Numbered from the stretch's first letter, positions 1 through 11,182 are shown. The stretch: 64,000 nucleotides of DNA from Austropuccinia psidii (GCA_023105745.1 JALGQZ010000002.1:48396497-48460496); one strand, 5' to 3'. Numbers and translations are program-made. Notes: generated from the letters alone by a model not told the origin.

Positions 1-1463
1 CCATAGTGGATATCTCATTTGAAGCTTAAATTACTATTTTGACATGAGAAATAGGCAAGGGGGACAAAAGACATCACAGAGAGCCAGGGTACCCAACTTG
101 TGAGGCCTCAGAGGCATGGACAGCTCCAAAGCTTGGATCCATGGCTGATCTTGGCCTAATTGGTAAACTAAAACCTTTTGGGAACTTGGTTACCATGTTA
201 CAACTACAGTAAAACTTAAGAAAATAGCAAATAACCTGCTATTTTGACATGCCAAGAAGGTAAAGACCTACTTAGACTCCTGTAACCATGTCAATTCTTA
301 ATGACTTCCCATGGATAAACGCCAAAAGAGTAATTAAAACCCTTTTTGGACTTGTATCTATTGATTTACCTCCTAGCAACCAGTGAAACACTGATATTTG
401 CAATTCTACGTAGAAATGAGGTAAAAACTTCAAAAATTCATTAAAAATACAATTCTTAATGAATCTTTCTGAAACTTTCAGGACTAATGGAGAACTGTAT
501 TATCTATGGTACAACCAGAAAGAATTACAGTTTTACTTACAGTCCATTTTTTGACTATTCTACATGAAACACTGAATCTTCAAAAATTCACAGTCATTAC
601 ATCCTGTGATGAAATTGGCAATAGCATTTATAACTTTGAGAAATCAATTATTATTTTGGAATAAAAGAATATTTACAGATGTTACTCCTTTTATTCTTAA
701 CCATATTGGGGTTGGTAGTCACATAAAAGCATCAATTAAGTAATTATGATAATCTTACATGACAACAGATGATGCAATCAATAATCCAAAAAGGTTTATT
801 GTTTTATCACTCACTGGTTTTTCAGTTTTCTCCATGGCATGCCTCTGTGAGCTGTTGTTGACTTAAAAGAAGCCTCTTCTTGCTGTTTTTTCCACATCAT
901 CATCTTATTATTCATTTTAAAACCATTATTACCAACAAGTAAGTATTAGTAAAGCTATTCTTAAGTGTTTTAAATCTTTCAAAATCAATAAGAAAGACGT
1001 GAAATCATAGAATACAACTATATATTGCTGTAATACTGTTATAAATAAATTTTGATCCCTTAAATCCACAATTCTACATCAAAATCTCTCTAACTTATCT
1101 TTCAATAAGTCCTTTGGAATATTAGTGAGTGATTTAATTTTAATTCTTAAATTTTTTCTCTAGAATTAGTTTTCTTCAAGAATTACCATTATAACTATTC
1201 TTGCTCAAGATAATTATATATTAATATAATTTTATTATTTTGATAAAAGAAGTTTTATTATTAAAATCTTCTTGTAATTGATTCTTGTAGACAATTACTT
1301 GCTCACTGTTAAAATCACTAGTAGTGTTTAACACATGAAAGAAATAATTTTTAATTATTTAATTGTGGTTATAATAATATTTTCTTATTATATTTCATAA
1401 GAACATACATAGTACTGTTGATTAATAGTAATATTATCATCAGTTTCATAGTCACATCTTACA
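1..1463 (+). repeat. Family-A gypsy LTR, clipped by window start
   Basis: This stretch aligns by eye, base for base over long runs, with the 3' LTR of E1 (it matches 18543-20026). It ends in the same CTTACA terminus. The first ~420 bases of the LTR lie outside the window, so it cannot be said whether this is a solo LTR or the end of another element. Confidence 0.85.
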
Positions 1464-1635
1464 ATTACCTGCCTAAAAATGGTATTTGTTTTCAAGAAAT
1501 TAAAAGCTGATACAAAAGTTCCTAGTAATAAGAATTAATTATTTAAATGTCACAATGATAAATAACAACTTATTTTTTTCATGAGTAATAATATCTATGA
1601 GTTATGAGATATAATTCAAGCAATAAGAATTTTAT

Positions 1636-2887
1636 TGTGAGCCTTGAGGTATATTTTACATACCCAAATAGGCCACAATTATTTTAAAAATAAATTCTGA
1701 ACTATGCATAACCCATAAGTCATGCATATATTCAAAATTCATCATTTTTGATTTCAGAAAAGATGAATAACTTCTTATTGAGTAAGTAAATCCATGGATT
1801 CTAAACAAAAATTCACCTAGGGTCGCTCCATAGAGTGAATAAGCTCAAATCAACTCTTTGAGGTGGTAATATGGAGAAAACTTCAATACCACATAAAAGA
1901 TCTGTGAAAATTTTTGTTTTGCTCTATTTCACACCAAAATAATGAGAATAGTGTTATTCATGTTTTGGGCACTTAATATTATGGTATTCCTCCATGCACC
2001 TTTGGTACACCCAAAGTGGACATCTCACTTTAAGCTTAAAATTCTATTTTGACATAAAAAATAGGCAAGGGTGACAAAAGACATCAAAGAGAGCCAGGGT
2101 ACCCAAATTCTGAGGCCTTTGAGGAGTGGACAGCTCCAAAGCTTGTATCTATGGCTGATCTTGGCCCAATTAGTAAGCTAAAACCTTTTGGGAACTTGGT
2201 TACCATGTTACAACTACAGTAAATTAAAAGAAAATAGCAAATGACCTGCTATTTTGATGTGCCAAGGAGGTAAAGAATAACTTAGACTCCTGTAACCATG
2301 TCAATTCTTAATGAATTACCATTTCTAAACCCTAAAAGAGTACTTAAAACCCTTTTTTGACTAGTATCCATTGATTTACCTCATAGAAACCAGCCATATA
2401 CTGCTATTTGCAATTCTACGTAGAATTGAGGTAAAAACTTCAAAAATTCATTAAAAATACAATTCTTCATTAATATTTCTGAAACTTTCAGGACCAATTC
2501 ATTACTATATACTTCATATAAAAGCCAAAAAAAATTATACTTTTATACGTAAAATTCAATGTTTTACTTACAGTCCATTTTTGATGATTCCACATGAAAC
2601 ACAGAATCTTTAAAAATTTACAGAAATTACATTCTGTGATGAAATTTACAGAAATTACATTCTGTGATGAAATTTCCAATAACATTGATAACACTTAGAA
2701 ATCAATAATTATTTTGTAATAAAAGAAGATTTACAGTTGTTAATCCTTTTATTCTTAACCATAAATGGGTTGGTAGTCATGTAAAAGCCTTAATTAAGTG
2801 TTTCGATAATCTTATGTGACAACAAATGATGCAATCAATAATCCAAAAAGGTTTATTGTTTTCTCACTCACTTTTTTTAGTTTGCTT
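1636..2887 (+). repeat. E1 5' LTR, left part
   Basis: This is the first 1,252 bases of the family-A LTR. It is cut at the hAT insertion site; its last 8 bases, GTTTGCTT, are the left copy of the hAT target duplication. Confidence 0.9.
2617..2672 (+). repeat. 28-bp tandem duplication inside the E1 5' LTR
   Basis: A 28-base unit containing TTACAGAAATTACATTC occurs twice in a row (2617-2644 and 2645-2672). The 3' LTR and the LTR at 1-1463 have it once, so the duplication arose after E1 inserted. Confidence 0.85.
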
Positions 2888-2908
2888 CAATGCATGGCTT
2901 TTTGAAAA
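2888..2908 (+). repeat. hAT left terminal inverted repeat
   Basis: It begins CAATGCATGGCTTTTTGAAA and mirrors the right end (11174 read backwards) with two mismatches over about 20 bases. The 8-bp duplication GTTTGCTT directly precedes it. Confidence 0.88.
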
Positions 2909-3072
2909 TTCGTCGAATTTTAAGGGTCATCAAATATTCAATATTGAATTTCTGTCATGACCGAATATTCAGAATTGAATTTCACCTACCTTTGAATATT
3001 CGGAAGTGAATTTTTAATTTTCATGGACACCTTCATTTATATATAATTAACCCTTTTGGGCCTTTGGTAAAA

Positions 3073-3387
3073 CCATAAAAGCCCATTGGCCCTTAAGTTT
3101 TTTTGCCATAAATTATTAAATACACATAAAAAAACACTATGGGCTCCTTGTTTATGAAATAAATGGAATTCTTATTCCATAGCACAATTTATGGTATTTT
3201 TAATTCCCTTCAAGCCATTAATTTTATGTATGCATTCTTTATTCCATTAATTTCATTTATATTATTGATGATACCATTAATATTACTTATGAAATTGTTG
3301 AGGCTATTCATGTTACTTATGGAATTGCTGATGCTATTCATACCATTTTTATGGAATTTTTCATGAAATTCATGTGATTTATGGCAT
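3073..3387. repeat. hAT left subterminal CCATAAAT-type motifs
   Basis: CCATAAA/TTTATGG motifs occur at 3073, 3106, 3187, 3346 and 3377. The last (3377-3387) is a full ATTTATGGCAT, identical in inverted form to copies at the right end. Subterminal repeats of this kind are transposase-binding sites in known hAT elements; that role here is inference. Confidence 0.6.
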
Positions 3388-3484
3388 TTTAACAATCATT
3401 CAACCCAAGAAGTTTCAAAAAAATATAGGCTTCTTGTTTTTGATTCTTAAGATTGAATAGATTTTTCAAAAATAATGATGATTA

Positions 3485-3612
3485 TTTATTTCAAAAATAG
3501 AATTCGAACAGAAAGGATCATTTATTTCAAAAATATAATTCAAACAGAAAGGATTTTTCATTTCAAAAATAGAATTCAAACAGGAAGTATTATTTATTTC
3601 AAAAATAGAATT
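3485..3612 (+). repeat. 36-bp tandem repeat, about 3.6 units
   Basis: Units start at 3485, 3521, 3557 and 3593, each beginning TTTATTTCAAAAATA or one base different. Three are full 36-base units and the fourth is partial. The array lies between the left terminus and the transposase gene. Confidence 0.9.
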
Positions 3613-3812
3613 GTGATTTTTGGTCAGAAAACACTTATATCACTTGAATTTTAATTAGAGTAATTGCTAAATAATAATGTCCTGATTAATAGATTGAATC
3701 TAAAATCACTATAATAATAAGGAAAAATATTTTAATTTGCATAATTCTGGGATTTATTAAATTTTTTGATTTCAAGAGAAATTCATTGAACGAGTAAAAA
3801 TAATAAATGGAA

Positions 3813-6054
3813 TTATTGAATATTATCATACCAAGCATACATACTTTCATAAATTTCATTATTTAACCAAGAACGTAAATACATGTTTGCCTCCACAGAA
3901 TCACAGGAAAGTGATGTGCGTTTGTTAGTAATCAAGTTTCCAGCTTCTGAAAATACACGCTCACTAGGTGCTGAGGTTGCAGGTATTCCAAGGTAGTCTC
4001 TTGCAATTTTGGATAATATCGGAAACCTATTTTTGTGGCTCTTCCACCATTCAAGAATACATATTGAATAATGTGGTGAATCAGTTTGTAAATATTCAAG
4101 AATTTCATTAGTTTTATTTTTTCATTGGGAAATTCTTTCTTCAAAAGGATGCAATTGCTTCAGATTAGTGGGAACTGTTTCAGAAACCTGAGGTTCTTGT
4201 GGAAAGTTGAATGTGTATTCAGAAGAATATTCAGCATATACTTCTTTGAGATGTTTGAGTGCTTTGTCCTTATATCTTATTGGATTGGTATCACTGTTTC
4301 TTTAATCTTCTTGCAACAAATCATGCTGAGTAAACCATGTAAGCTTGAATTGTGGGTCAAGAATCAAGCACATAGCACAGGAATTTGATCTAATATTGTA
4401 ATAACTTTCAAGCTTTGAATATGCTTGATCAGCTGCATCATAAAGTTGGCATTCCCTTGAGACTTCATTTTTTGTTTTTTGACATGTTTCAAGGAGTAGT
4501 TGGTACCAAGGCATTACTAACCCAAGTGAGGGATAAGAATCACCTTGAACTTCATTGGTTGCAGTGGCAAAGACCTTCAGAAATTCTGATATTTGTTGAA
4601 AAAATGTCCAGTCCTCTTCCAAAATTACATCCTGAATAGTTAGAAAGGAATGAAGTGAGATTTATTATGCAGAAAAATAATCAACTAGGAAGACGTACAA
4701 GGCGTATATCATGATGAATGTCTCCTTTTTCTATTGCCTGGGAAATTGTTTTCTGTTTCTTGCTGCTAAATGTTTTTTGGCTTGAACTTTTAAAGTGATT
4801 TGTTTTTTGCTTTGATGTTTGAGACTTATTGTACTCATAAATAAAATCATCAAAAGAGCTCTTCTTCTTTAATGCTGAACAAAGCATTGAATATGTTGAG
4901 TTCCATCTGGTGGAATTGTCAGCAATTGGCCGGTTTGGTGGCTCTTTATTTTATTCACAAATGCTTTTGAAGTGTTCCCATGAGATGTTTAATTGACGTA
5001 TTAAGTGAACCACCTTCTTAACCTTATCAATTGATCCATCAAGCTCCTTTAAATAATCCTTTGCAGCTAAATTAAGAATATGTGCAAAACATCGAATGTG
5101 TGAGTCAAAACCTTTCAGCAAATTATTTTTAACAGCAAGGTCCATAAATGTTGTATTTGAGGAAGCATTATCCAATGTTATGGCCATGATTCAATTACCA
5201 ATGGATGAGATATCCAAACTATAAAAATCATTTGACAAATTGGACAAATTGCTTTCAGTTTCTGAAGATGAATCACTTGAGGTATCTATTTCAATTGCAT
5301 CACGCTTTGATCCCCTTGGCTTTTGAGAGTGTTCAATAAAGAAATCATTAAGCATATCCATGATTTTTGTGTATATGTTTTTACCAGTATGAGCTTCTGT
5401 GAACTTGGAAAATCCAACGGTTGCAGTGAATGGTTTCCAATCAGATGATATGTAATGAGCTGTGAGAGTAATATACAACATTCCACCCGGACCAGACCAA
5501 ATGTCAGTAGAAAATGAGAACCGTGGTGCTTGTGAATTGATAAATGCAAATATATGTTCTTTATCATTCAGAAACTTTTGCTTGATCCATTTGGAAATTG
5601 TGGTTTCAGAAATTAAGTTAATGTCCTTGTTGAGGGTGTGAATAAGCTTTTGAAATGATTTTGATTGTTGATCTTGAATTATGAAGCTGACAAGATTATC
5701 AGTGAAATTATTCTGTAAGTGGACATTCATACTTTTTATTATGCTGCTTCCATGTGAGTTTGATAAGTTACTTTGTCCTTCAGTGTTATTTTTGGCAATT
5801 GCTTCAGCCCATAGTTCCTTATGAAATGCTTTCAAATGAGATACCAGGTTTTTCTTGGTTCCTTCATGTCGCTTAATTTTCTTTGAGCATCCATCGACTA
5901 GGCATAACTGGTATCCATTCTTTGCTTGGGAAAAATAACATTGTGCGATCTGACTTTGGTTTACTTTGGAGTTTGAAGAGTGATTTTTTGTGCAAGACTG
6001 TGAAATTTGACTGGCTGATTCATTGGGATTTATTAGGGAGCTTATTTGACTCAT
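3813..6054 (-). pseudogene. hAT transposase (BED zinc finger, RNase H-like core, dimerisation domain), broken by stops
   Basis: Starting at ATG 6054, one reading frame can be followed for 724 codons after removing a GT-AG intron at 4698-4632. A BED-type finger lies at residues 51-78 (C-x4-C ... H-x4-H). The first catalytic region is FSTDIW (D184). Then follow the hAT motifs ITLDNASSN (near 5175), TRWNSTY (near 4905) and the C-terminal dimerisation block SERVFSEAGN (near 3955), ending at TAA 3815-3813. Four in-frame nonsense codons break it: TGA 5193-5191, TAA 4953-4951, TAA 4304-4302 and TGA 4124-4122. The aligned motifs continue without frameshift across every stop, so the lesions look like point mutations. 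Unrecognised introns could explain some of them. It probably no longer makes active transposase. Confidence 0.88.
4632..4698 (-). other. Predicted intron in the hAT transposase gene
   Basis: The donor is GTACGT and the acceptor TATTCAG; the length is 67 nt in phase 0. Removing it joins the frame ending HHDIRL to the frame starting DVILEEDW, which continues the hAT protein. The length matches introns in the host gene at 46235-49056. Confidence 0.75.
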
Positions 6055-6345
6055 ATTAAGAATTAGGTAAAATGAATATTAATTTGAAGAGAGTGGATCA
6101 AAAACGAATTCAACATGCCCAAGCCATATAAAATAATTAGGGTTAGGATGTATTTAATGTGGAAACATATTCATTATGCATAAATTTGAATGAAATTTAA
6201 GAAATCACTATCAGACTTGATTAATTTCATAATGATTCACTCATTATTTATTATTTATTGTTTGATTACTTATTAATTTATATAAATAAAGCAAAAATAC
6301 AAAACAAATGAATAAAAATCAAATAAAAGATCATAAAAATAATGA

Positions 6346-8333
6346 ATGTCATTAATTGTCATTCATTATAATTAATTTCAATTCATTATCATTAATGGTC
6401 ATTAATTATAATTAATTTTCATTAATTCTCATTAATTATATTTTAATTATTATTTATAATTAATGAAAAATAATGAAAATTAATTAAAATTAACTATAAA
6501 TAATGGCAATTAATGATAATTAATTAAAATTGATTTAATGATAATATAATAATAATTAATTAAAATTAATTATAATTAATAATAGTTAGTTAGAGCTAAT
6601 TATAATTAAAATATAATTAATAAAAATCAAAAAAATTGGTTATAAAATGAGAATTAATTATAATATAGTTAATGAAAATTAATGAAAATTAATTAAAATT
6701 AATTATAACTAATGACATTTAATGATAATTAATGAAAATGAATTATATTTTCATTAATTATCATTAATTTCCATTTTATAATTAATTTTGTTTAATTTTC
6801 ATTAATTATATAATTAATAATGATTAATTTTATTCAATTATTATTAATTATAATTGATTTTAATTGATTTTAATTAATTATCATTAATTATAATTAATAA
6901 TAATTAATCTTAATTAATTTTAATTAATTATCATTAATTATAATTAATCTTAATTAATTTTAATTAATTATCATTAATTATAATTAATTCTAATTAATTA
7001 TTATTAATTATAATTAATTTTAATTAATTATCATTAATTATAATTAATTTTAATTAATTATCATTAATTATAATTAATCTTAATTAATTTTAATTAATTA
7101 TCATTAATTATGATTAATTCTAATTAATTATTATTAATTATAATTAATTTTAATTAATTATCATTAATTATAATTAATCTTAATTAATTTTAATTAATTA
7201 TCATTAATTCTAATTAATTCTAATTAATTATTATTAATTATAATTAATTTTAATTAATTATCATTAATTATAATTAATCTTAATTAATTTTAATTAATTA
7301 TCATTAATTATAATTAATCTTAATTAATTTTAATTAATTATCATTAATTATAATTAAACTTAATTAATTTTAATTAATCTTAATTAATTTGAATTAATCT
7401 TAATTAATTATCATTAATTATAATTAATTTTAATTAATTATAATTAATTTGAATTAATTTTCATTATAAATTAATGATAATTAATTAAACTTAGTTATAA
7501 TTAATTTTCATTAAATTAATTATAATTAAAATCAATTATAATCAATGACATTTAATGATAATTAAATAAAATTAATTAAAATTCATTATAATTAATTATA
7601 ATTAATAATAATTATTATTAGTTTTAATTAATTATAATTAATTTTAATTAATAATTAATTAATAATTAATTATAGTTAATTTTAATTAATTATAATTAAT
7701 TAGAATTATAATTTCTTTTAAATTAATTTTAATTTTGATTATAATTCATTTTAATTAATTATAATTAATTTTCTACATTTAATATTAATTATAATTAATG
7801 AAAATTATTCAAAATTAATTATAAATAATTATAATTAGTTTCAATTAATTATAATTAATAATTAATTAATAAATAATTATAGTTAATTTTAATTAATTAT
7901 ATTTAATTATAATTACTTTTAATTATAATTAATTCTAATTATAATTTACTTTAATTAATTATATAATTAATTTTAATTAATTATAAATAATTTTCATCAA
8001 ATAATATTAATTATAATTAATTATAATTAATGAAAATTATATCAAATTAATTATAAATAATTATCATTAGTTTTAATTAATTATAATTAATAATTAATTA
8101 ATAAATAATTATAGCTAATTATATTTAATTCTAATTATAATTTACTTTAATTAACTATAAATAATTTTCATGAAAATTATATCAAATTAATAATAAATAA
8201 TTATTATTAGCTATAATTAATTATAATTAATGTTAATTAATAATTAATTAATAATTAATTAATAATTAATTAATAATTAATTAATAATTAATTAATAATT
8301 AATTATAGTTAATTTTAATTAATTATAATTACC
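6346..8333. repeat. 2-kb ATTAATTA array with 10-bp register
   Basis: This almost pure A/T tract is built from variants of the decamer TAATTAATTA, with occasional C (TCATTAATTA, TAATTAATCT). From about 6840 to 7460 the decamers keep a strict 10-base register and combine into 30- and 40-base higher-order units. It separates the transposase gene (minus strand) from the Tet-like gene (plus strand), so it sits between two divergent starts. Confidence 0.9.
8233..8310. repeat. 11-bp perfect tandem repeat TAATTAATAAT
   Basis: About seven uninterrupted copies of an 11-base, self-complementary A/T unit lie at the right edge of the larger array. The switch from 10- to 11-base periodicity is visible. 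Confidence 0.85.
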
Positions 8334-8832
8334 CCTTGATTAAAAATTCACCACACGTCTTTTGTATAAGATTACTAAATTCTTCATTTGGGTAATTTTT
8401 TTCAACAGTCTTTCTTTTTAAAACAGTTCCTCAAGTTTTGATTGATCAATTCATTTCAAATTCTTTTTTTTTGGAAGCTGTAGGTGCATACACTGCAACT
8501 GATCTTAGCTTTCTTGCACTGATGTTCTTTCATTCTGCACAGATAGTACTTTTGAAAAAAAAACGTGTTGGGGGGCTTTTTTTTTAATAGCAATGGTAAG
8601 CCCTTTCTTTTGTTGTATTTACGCAGTAGTCATTACGGTACTGACTACTGCTTACTGTCCCACCACCAACACCCACTACCACTACCGCCTACCGGCCACC
8701 TCCCCCCAACTGTTATCACTGACGCCACACCACCTCCTCCTCCACCGCTGCAACAACATATACCACTAATAAATTCTTTTTTTGAAATTTAGGGGAGGAA
8801 TTAAAATTTTGGAATATATTATATCTGCAATA
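8334..8832 (+). promoter_or_regulatory. Presumed upstream region of the Tet-like gene
   Basis: A 500-base stretch with normal composition after the AT array. It contains an A/C-rich tract (about 8640-8765) with CCACC runs encoding proline/histidine-rich frames. A sequence TTTTTTTGAAATTTAG at 8777-8792 could be a splice acceptor, which would place a 5' exon in this region. No promoter element is identified with confidence. Confidence 0.3.
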
Positions 8833-10104
8833 ATGACATCACCTTCAAACAACCAACTCCCCCTTTCTTTAGCCATTTCTCATCAATCATCTGATCATTT
8901 GACTGTTGGGACTCAACCAAATGACCAGATGATTGTCAATGAGCTGAATGTGCCCAAACTCTCCTTAATTACTCATGATGTGAAGCCTGTTGGGACTCAA
9001 CCTCACAATCAGAATGATATAACAGAAGAGAATTCTCTTAATCATAATCACTCAAATACCAGACAACAAAGAAGAATGCTTTCTTATATGAACCAAACAG
9101 CAGGCCAGCTTGGCCTTTACAATCCCAGCTTCTCCATAATTACACTAGACAAGAAGAACAATGAGAATGCCTCCTGGTTAAATCTTCCTCCACACAAACT
9201 TCTGCCCAGACCCTATGTACTTATCAATAGACATAACAAGCCTTATTTACCTATTTTCATGTATCAAATTCACCCATTCAGCAGTCCAACACCAGTCTTC
9301 CATAAGCTTAAAAAATTGATCATAATATTAAATAAGCTTGCAAAGAACCGTCAAAATATCAACACTAACTCTGATATGCTTGATGGCATTATGAAAGGAA
9401 TAGGATTTCGTCAGGGTTCTGATTCTGGTAAATCTGCCGGGGTTTATGCAAGGAAAGAGGGCTTGACTAAAAAAACAATTGATGAAGATAATGAGCAATG
9501 CTCAACACTTCAAGAATTTGATGAATTCATTCACTCCCAAATTCAAGGTTTTTCACATAATGCAATTAAAGACAATCAAGAAATCATGAATGCAGCCAAT
9601 TTGCCAACCTTCAGCCAACTTGAATGGCATTCCAACAAATCACCGAATTTCAAAACTTATTCAAATGTTATAGTTACTTTCAATAGCTTCCACAATAAAC
9701 CACATACTGATAATAAGGACATCAATTCATGGACATATGGTATATTCTCTTTTATCAATAAAAACAATTTCATTCCAATTCCTACAGATTTCACACCCTC
9801 TGGGCATGGATTATCATTTCCCAACCACAAATTCATTTTTTATTTTTCCAAAAAAGAAGGCATTGTTGAAATACTCTGGAAAACGTCTGAACTTCTTCAT
9901 CAAACAACCAAGCCAGCAAAAGAATTTCTTGAACACCAATCCATCACACACTTTGGTTGTTCTTTTCAAATAAACAAGAAATTATTTCTCACAGGACAAA
10001 AATTCAAAAAACTCAGCTCTGAAGAAATTGAAACAAAAGTCAACGGTCAAATCATGCGGAATGAACAGGATAACAAAAGATTATGTAAAAATAAAAAATT
10101 GTAA
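8833..10104 (+). CDS. Tet-like 2OG-Fe(II) oxygenase domain protein
   Basis: An uninterrupted 423-aa ORF from ATG 8833; the in-frame ATG at 8782 is less likely because it adds an unrelated hydrophobic stretch. The C-terminal half matches my knowledge of the Tet-like oxygenase family expanded in rusts. It has the GIMKGIGFRQG block (about residues 185-195), then SNVIVTFNSFHNKPHTDNKD with the iron-binding HxD as H291/D293. GHGLSFPN and GIVEILW follow, then the distal histidine in LLHQTT (H356) and FGCSFQINKK. TET/JBP enzymes oxidise methylated thymine or cytosine bases in DNA using 2-oxoglutarate and Fe(II); the substrate here is unknown. No clear 2-oxoglutarate-binding arginine is visible after H356. 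The first ~80 residues are polar and look disordered. It lies inside the hAT element, divergent from the transposase gene. Confidence 0.75.
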   Translation: MTSPSNNQLPLSLAISHQSSDHLTVGTQPNDQMIVNELNVPKLSLITHDVKPVGTQPHNQNDITEENSLNHNHSNTRQQRRMLSYMNQTAGQLGLYNPSFSIITLDKKNNENASWLNLPPHKLLPRPYVLINRHNKPYLPIFMYQIHPFSSPTPVFHKLKKLIIILNKLAKNRQNINTNSDMLDGIMKGIGFRQGSDSGKSAGVYARKEGLTKKTIDEDNEQCSTLQEFDEFIHSQIQGFSHNAIKDNQEIMNAANLPTFSQLEWHSNKSPNFKTYSNVIVTFNSFHNKPHTDNKDINSWTYGIFSFINKNNFIPIPTDFTPSGHGLSFPNHKFIFYFSKKEGIVEILWKTSELLHQTTKPAKEFLEHQSITHFGCSFQINKKLFLTGQKFKKLSSEEIETKVNGQIMRNEQDNKRLCKNKKL

Positions 10105-10286
10105 ATATTTTAGATTATATATATTTGGACATTTGATAATTATGATTCAATTCCAGTCTTAACATTTACCATTCCATAGATATGGATTGAAAATGTCTTA
10201 CAAATATTAGTCTTCAGATAATTCTCTTTGAAAATAAACATTTTTTATTAATCTTAAAACATTGTCAGTGCTTGTAATTCATCTAT

Positions 10287-10529
10287 TCATTTATTCCTGA
10301 ACCAATCTAAAGTGTAGGGCTTGACTATTTCATGCATATTCAAATGGCCATTTTCATCATCTTGTTGTGTGATATTTTGGAGCTTGGGGGGGTCATTATC
10401 CTCATATGAATCACTCCATTGGTCACCTACTTGTGCTAATAGATTATGCAATATAACACAGGTTACCACCCACTGTACAAACAATTGTACCTCTTTCACA
10501 TTACGCATTTGATTTTGCATAATAACCAT
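10287..10529 (-). pseudogene. PIF/Harbinger transposase C-terminal fragment
   Basis: This 80-aa ORF contains WVVTCVILHNLLAQVGD, the conserved tail of the DDE nuclease of PIF/Harbinger elements, followed by an acidic stretch. The catalytic D, D and E regions that should lie upstream (towards 11000) are absent. It is therefore a captured or leftover fragment inside the hAT element. Confidence 0.65.
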
Positions 10530-10568
10530 TATTTCAAGCCTGGTTATTCAGTTTTATTGTCTTCAATT

Positions 10569-10618
10569 GATTTCAATTACCTTCAATTTATTGAAATTCA
10601 TTTGAATTAATTGAAATC
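10569..10618. repeat. Inverted repeat with 11-bp arms
   Basis: GATTTCAATTA (10569-10579) is exactly mirrored by TAATTGAAATC (10608-10618), with repeated TTCAATT motifs between. It may mark an edge of the captured Harbinger fragment; this is weak. Confidence 0.5.
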
Positions 10619-10703
10619 ATTTTTAAATACTCATATTAATCTGGGTTATTGGTCAACCCATGTAAGTAATTTGGCAAAAACATTTAATCCCTTATGTGGA
10701 TTT

Positions 10704-10942
10704 GCCATAAATTGCCAAAATTATGCAATTATTTAGTAACAAAAATAAGGTTTGTCTTCTAGTTGAAGTTAAGCTAAAGAATACAACAGTTGGTAAAATC
10801 CCAATTTATGGCATTGTTGGTTCCATAAATTGCATAAATGGAATGATTTATGCCAGCAATAGGATAAGTGCCATTGTTGATGCCATAAATATTTTTTGAA
10901 TACCATTTATGGCATGTTTATCCTGTGGTTGATGCCATAAAT
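10704..10942. repeat. hAT right subterminal ATGCCATAAAT cluster
   Basis: The 11-mer ATGCCATAAAT occurs exactly at 10804-10814 (inverted), 10880-10890, 10905-10915 (inverted) and 10932-10942. Partial copies lie at 10704 and 10823. The same 11-mer occurs in the left subterminal region at 3377-3387. The placement inside both ends suggests transposase-binding sites. Confidence 0.65.
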
Positions 10943-11153
10943 ATCATTTTTCACTTTTTTTAATTGATTGATTATAATCATAAAGATTTTTTTCAACCAA
11001 AATTCAAGCTTTTCGTTTTGAATTTTGATTTTGAGGTTGAAAAATTCAAATGGATCCTTTTTGCATAATTTTTTATTTGAATTTTTGGGTTTTCATTTTG
11101 CAGTTCAAAAATTCGAAGATGAAGACAAATTTTTCAAATAGTGAAAATTGAAT

Positions 11154-11174
11154 TTTTCAAATAGCTATGCATTG
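11154..11174 (-). repeat. hAT right terminal inverted repeat
   Basis: Read backwards from 11174 it begins CAATGCATAGCTATTTGAAA, matching the left end. It is followed by GTTTGCTT (11175-11182), the second target-duplication copy. Confidence 0.88.
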
Positions 11175-11182
11175 GTTTGCTT

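Larger units (their letters stand above)
2888..11174. mobile_element. hAT-superfamily DNA transposon carrying a Tet-like oxygenase gene
   Basis: The ends are imperfect terminal inverted repeats starting CAATGCAT[G/A]GCT on both sides, matching over about 20 bp. They are flanked by a perfect 8-bp target duplication GTTTGCTT (2880-2887 and 11175-11182). Eight-bp duplications and a BED/hAT transposase are diagnostic of hAT. The site lies inside the E1 5' LTR; the E1 3' LTR shows the uninterrupted target (TTTTGCTCCATGGC around 19392). Contents: transposase remnant on the minus strand, a 2-kb ATTAATTA array, a divergent Tet-like oxygenase ORF on the plus strand, and a Harbinger-type transposase fragment. 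At 8,287 bp it is long for a hAT element. Confidence 0.92.

Noticed and set aside
6346..8333. CRISPR-like or regulatory array
   Set aside because: Units are contiguous low-complexity A/T decamers with no spacers, in a eukaryotic genome.
8565..8792. 75-aa Pro/His-rich ORF before the oxygenase
   Set aside because: No start context or similarity; it could be part of a 5' exon but cannot be supported alone.
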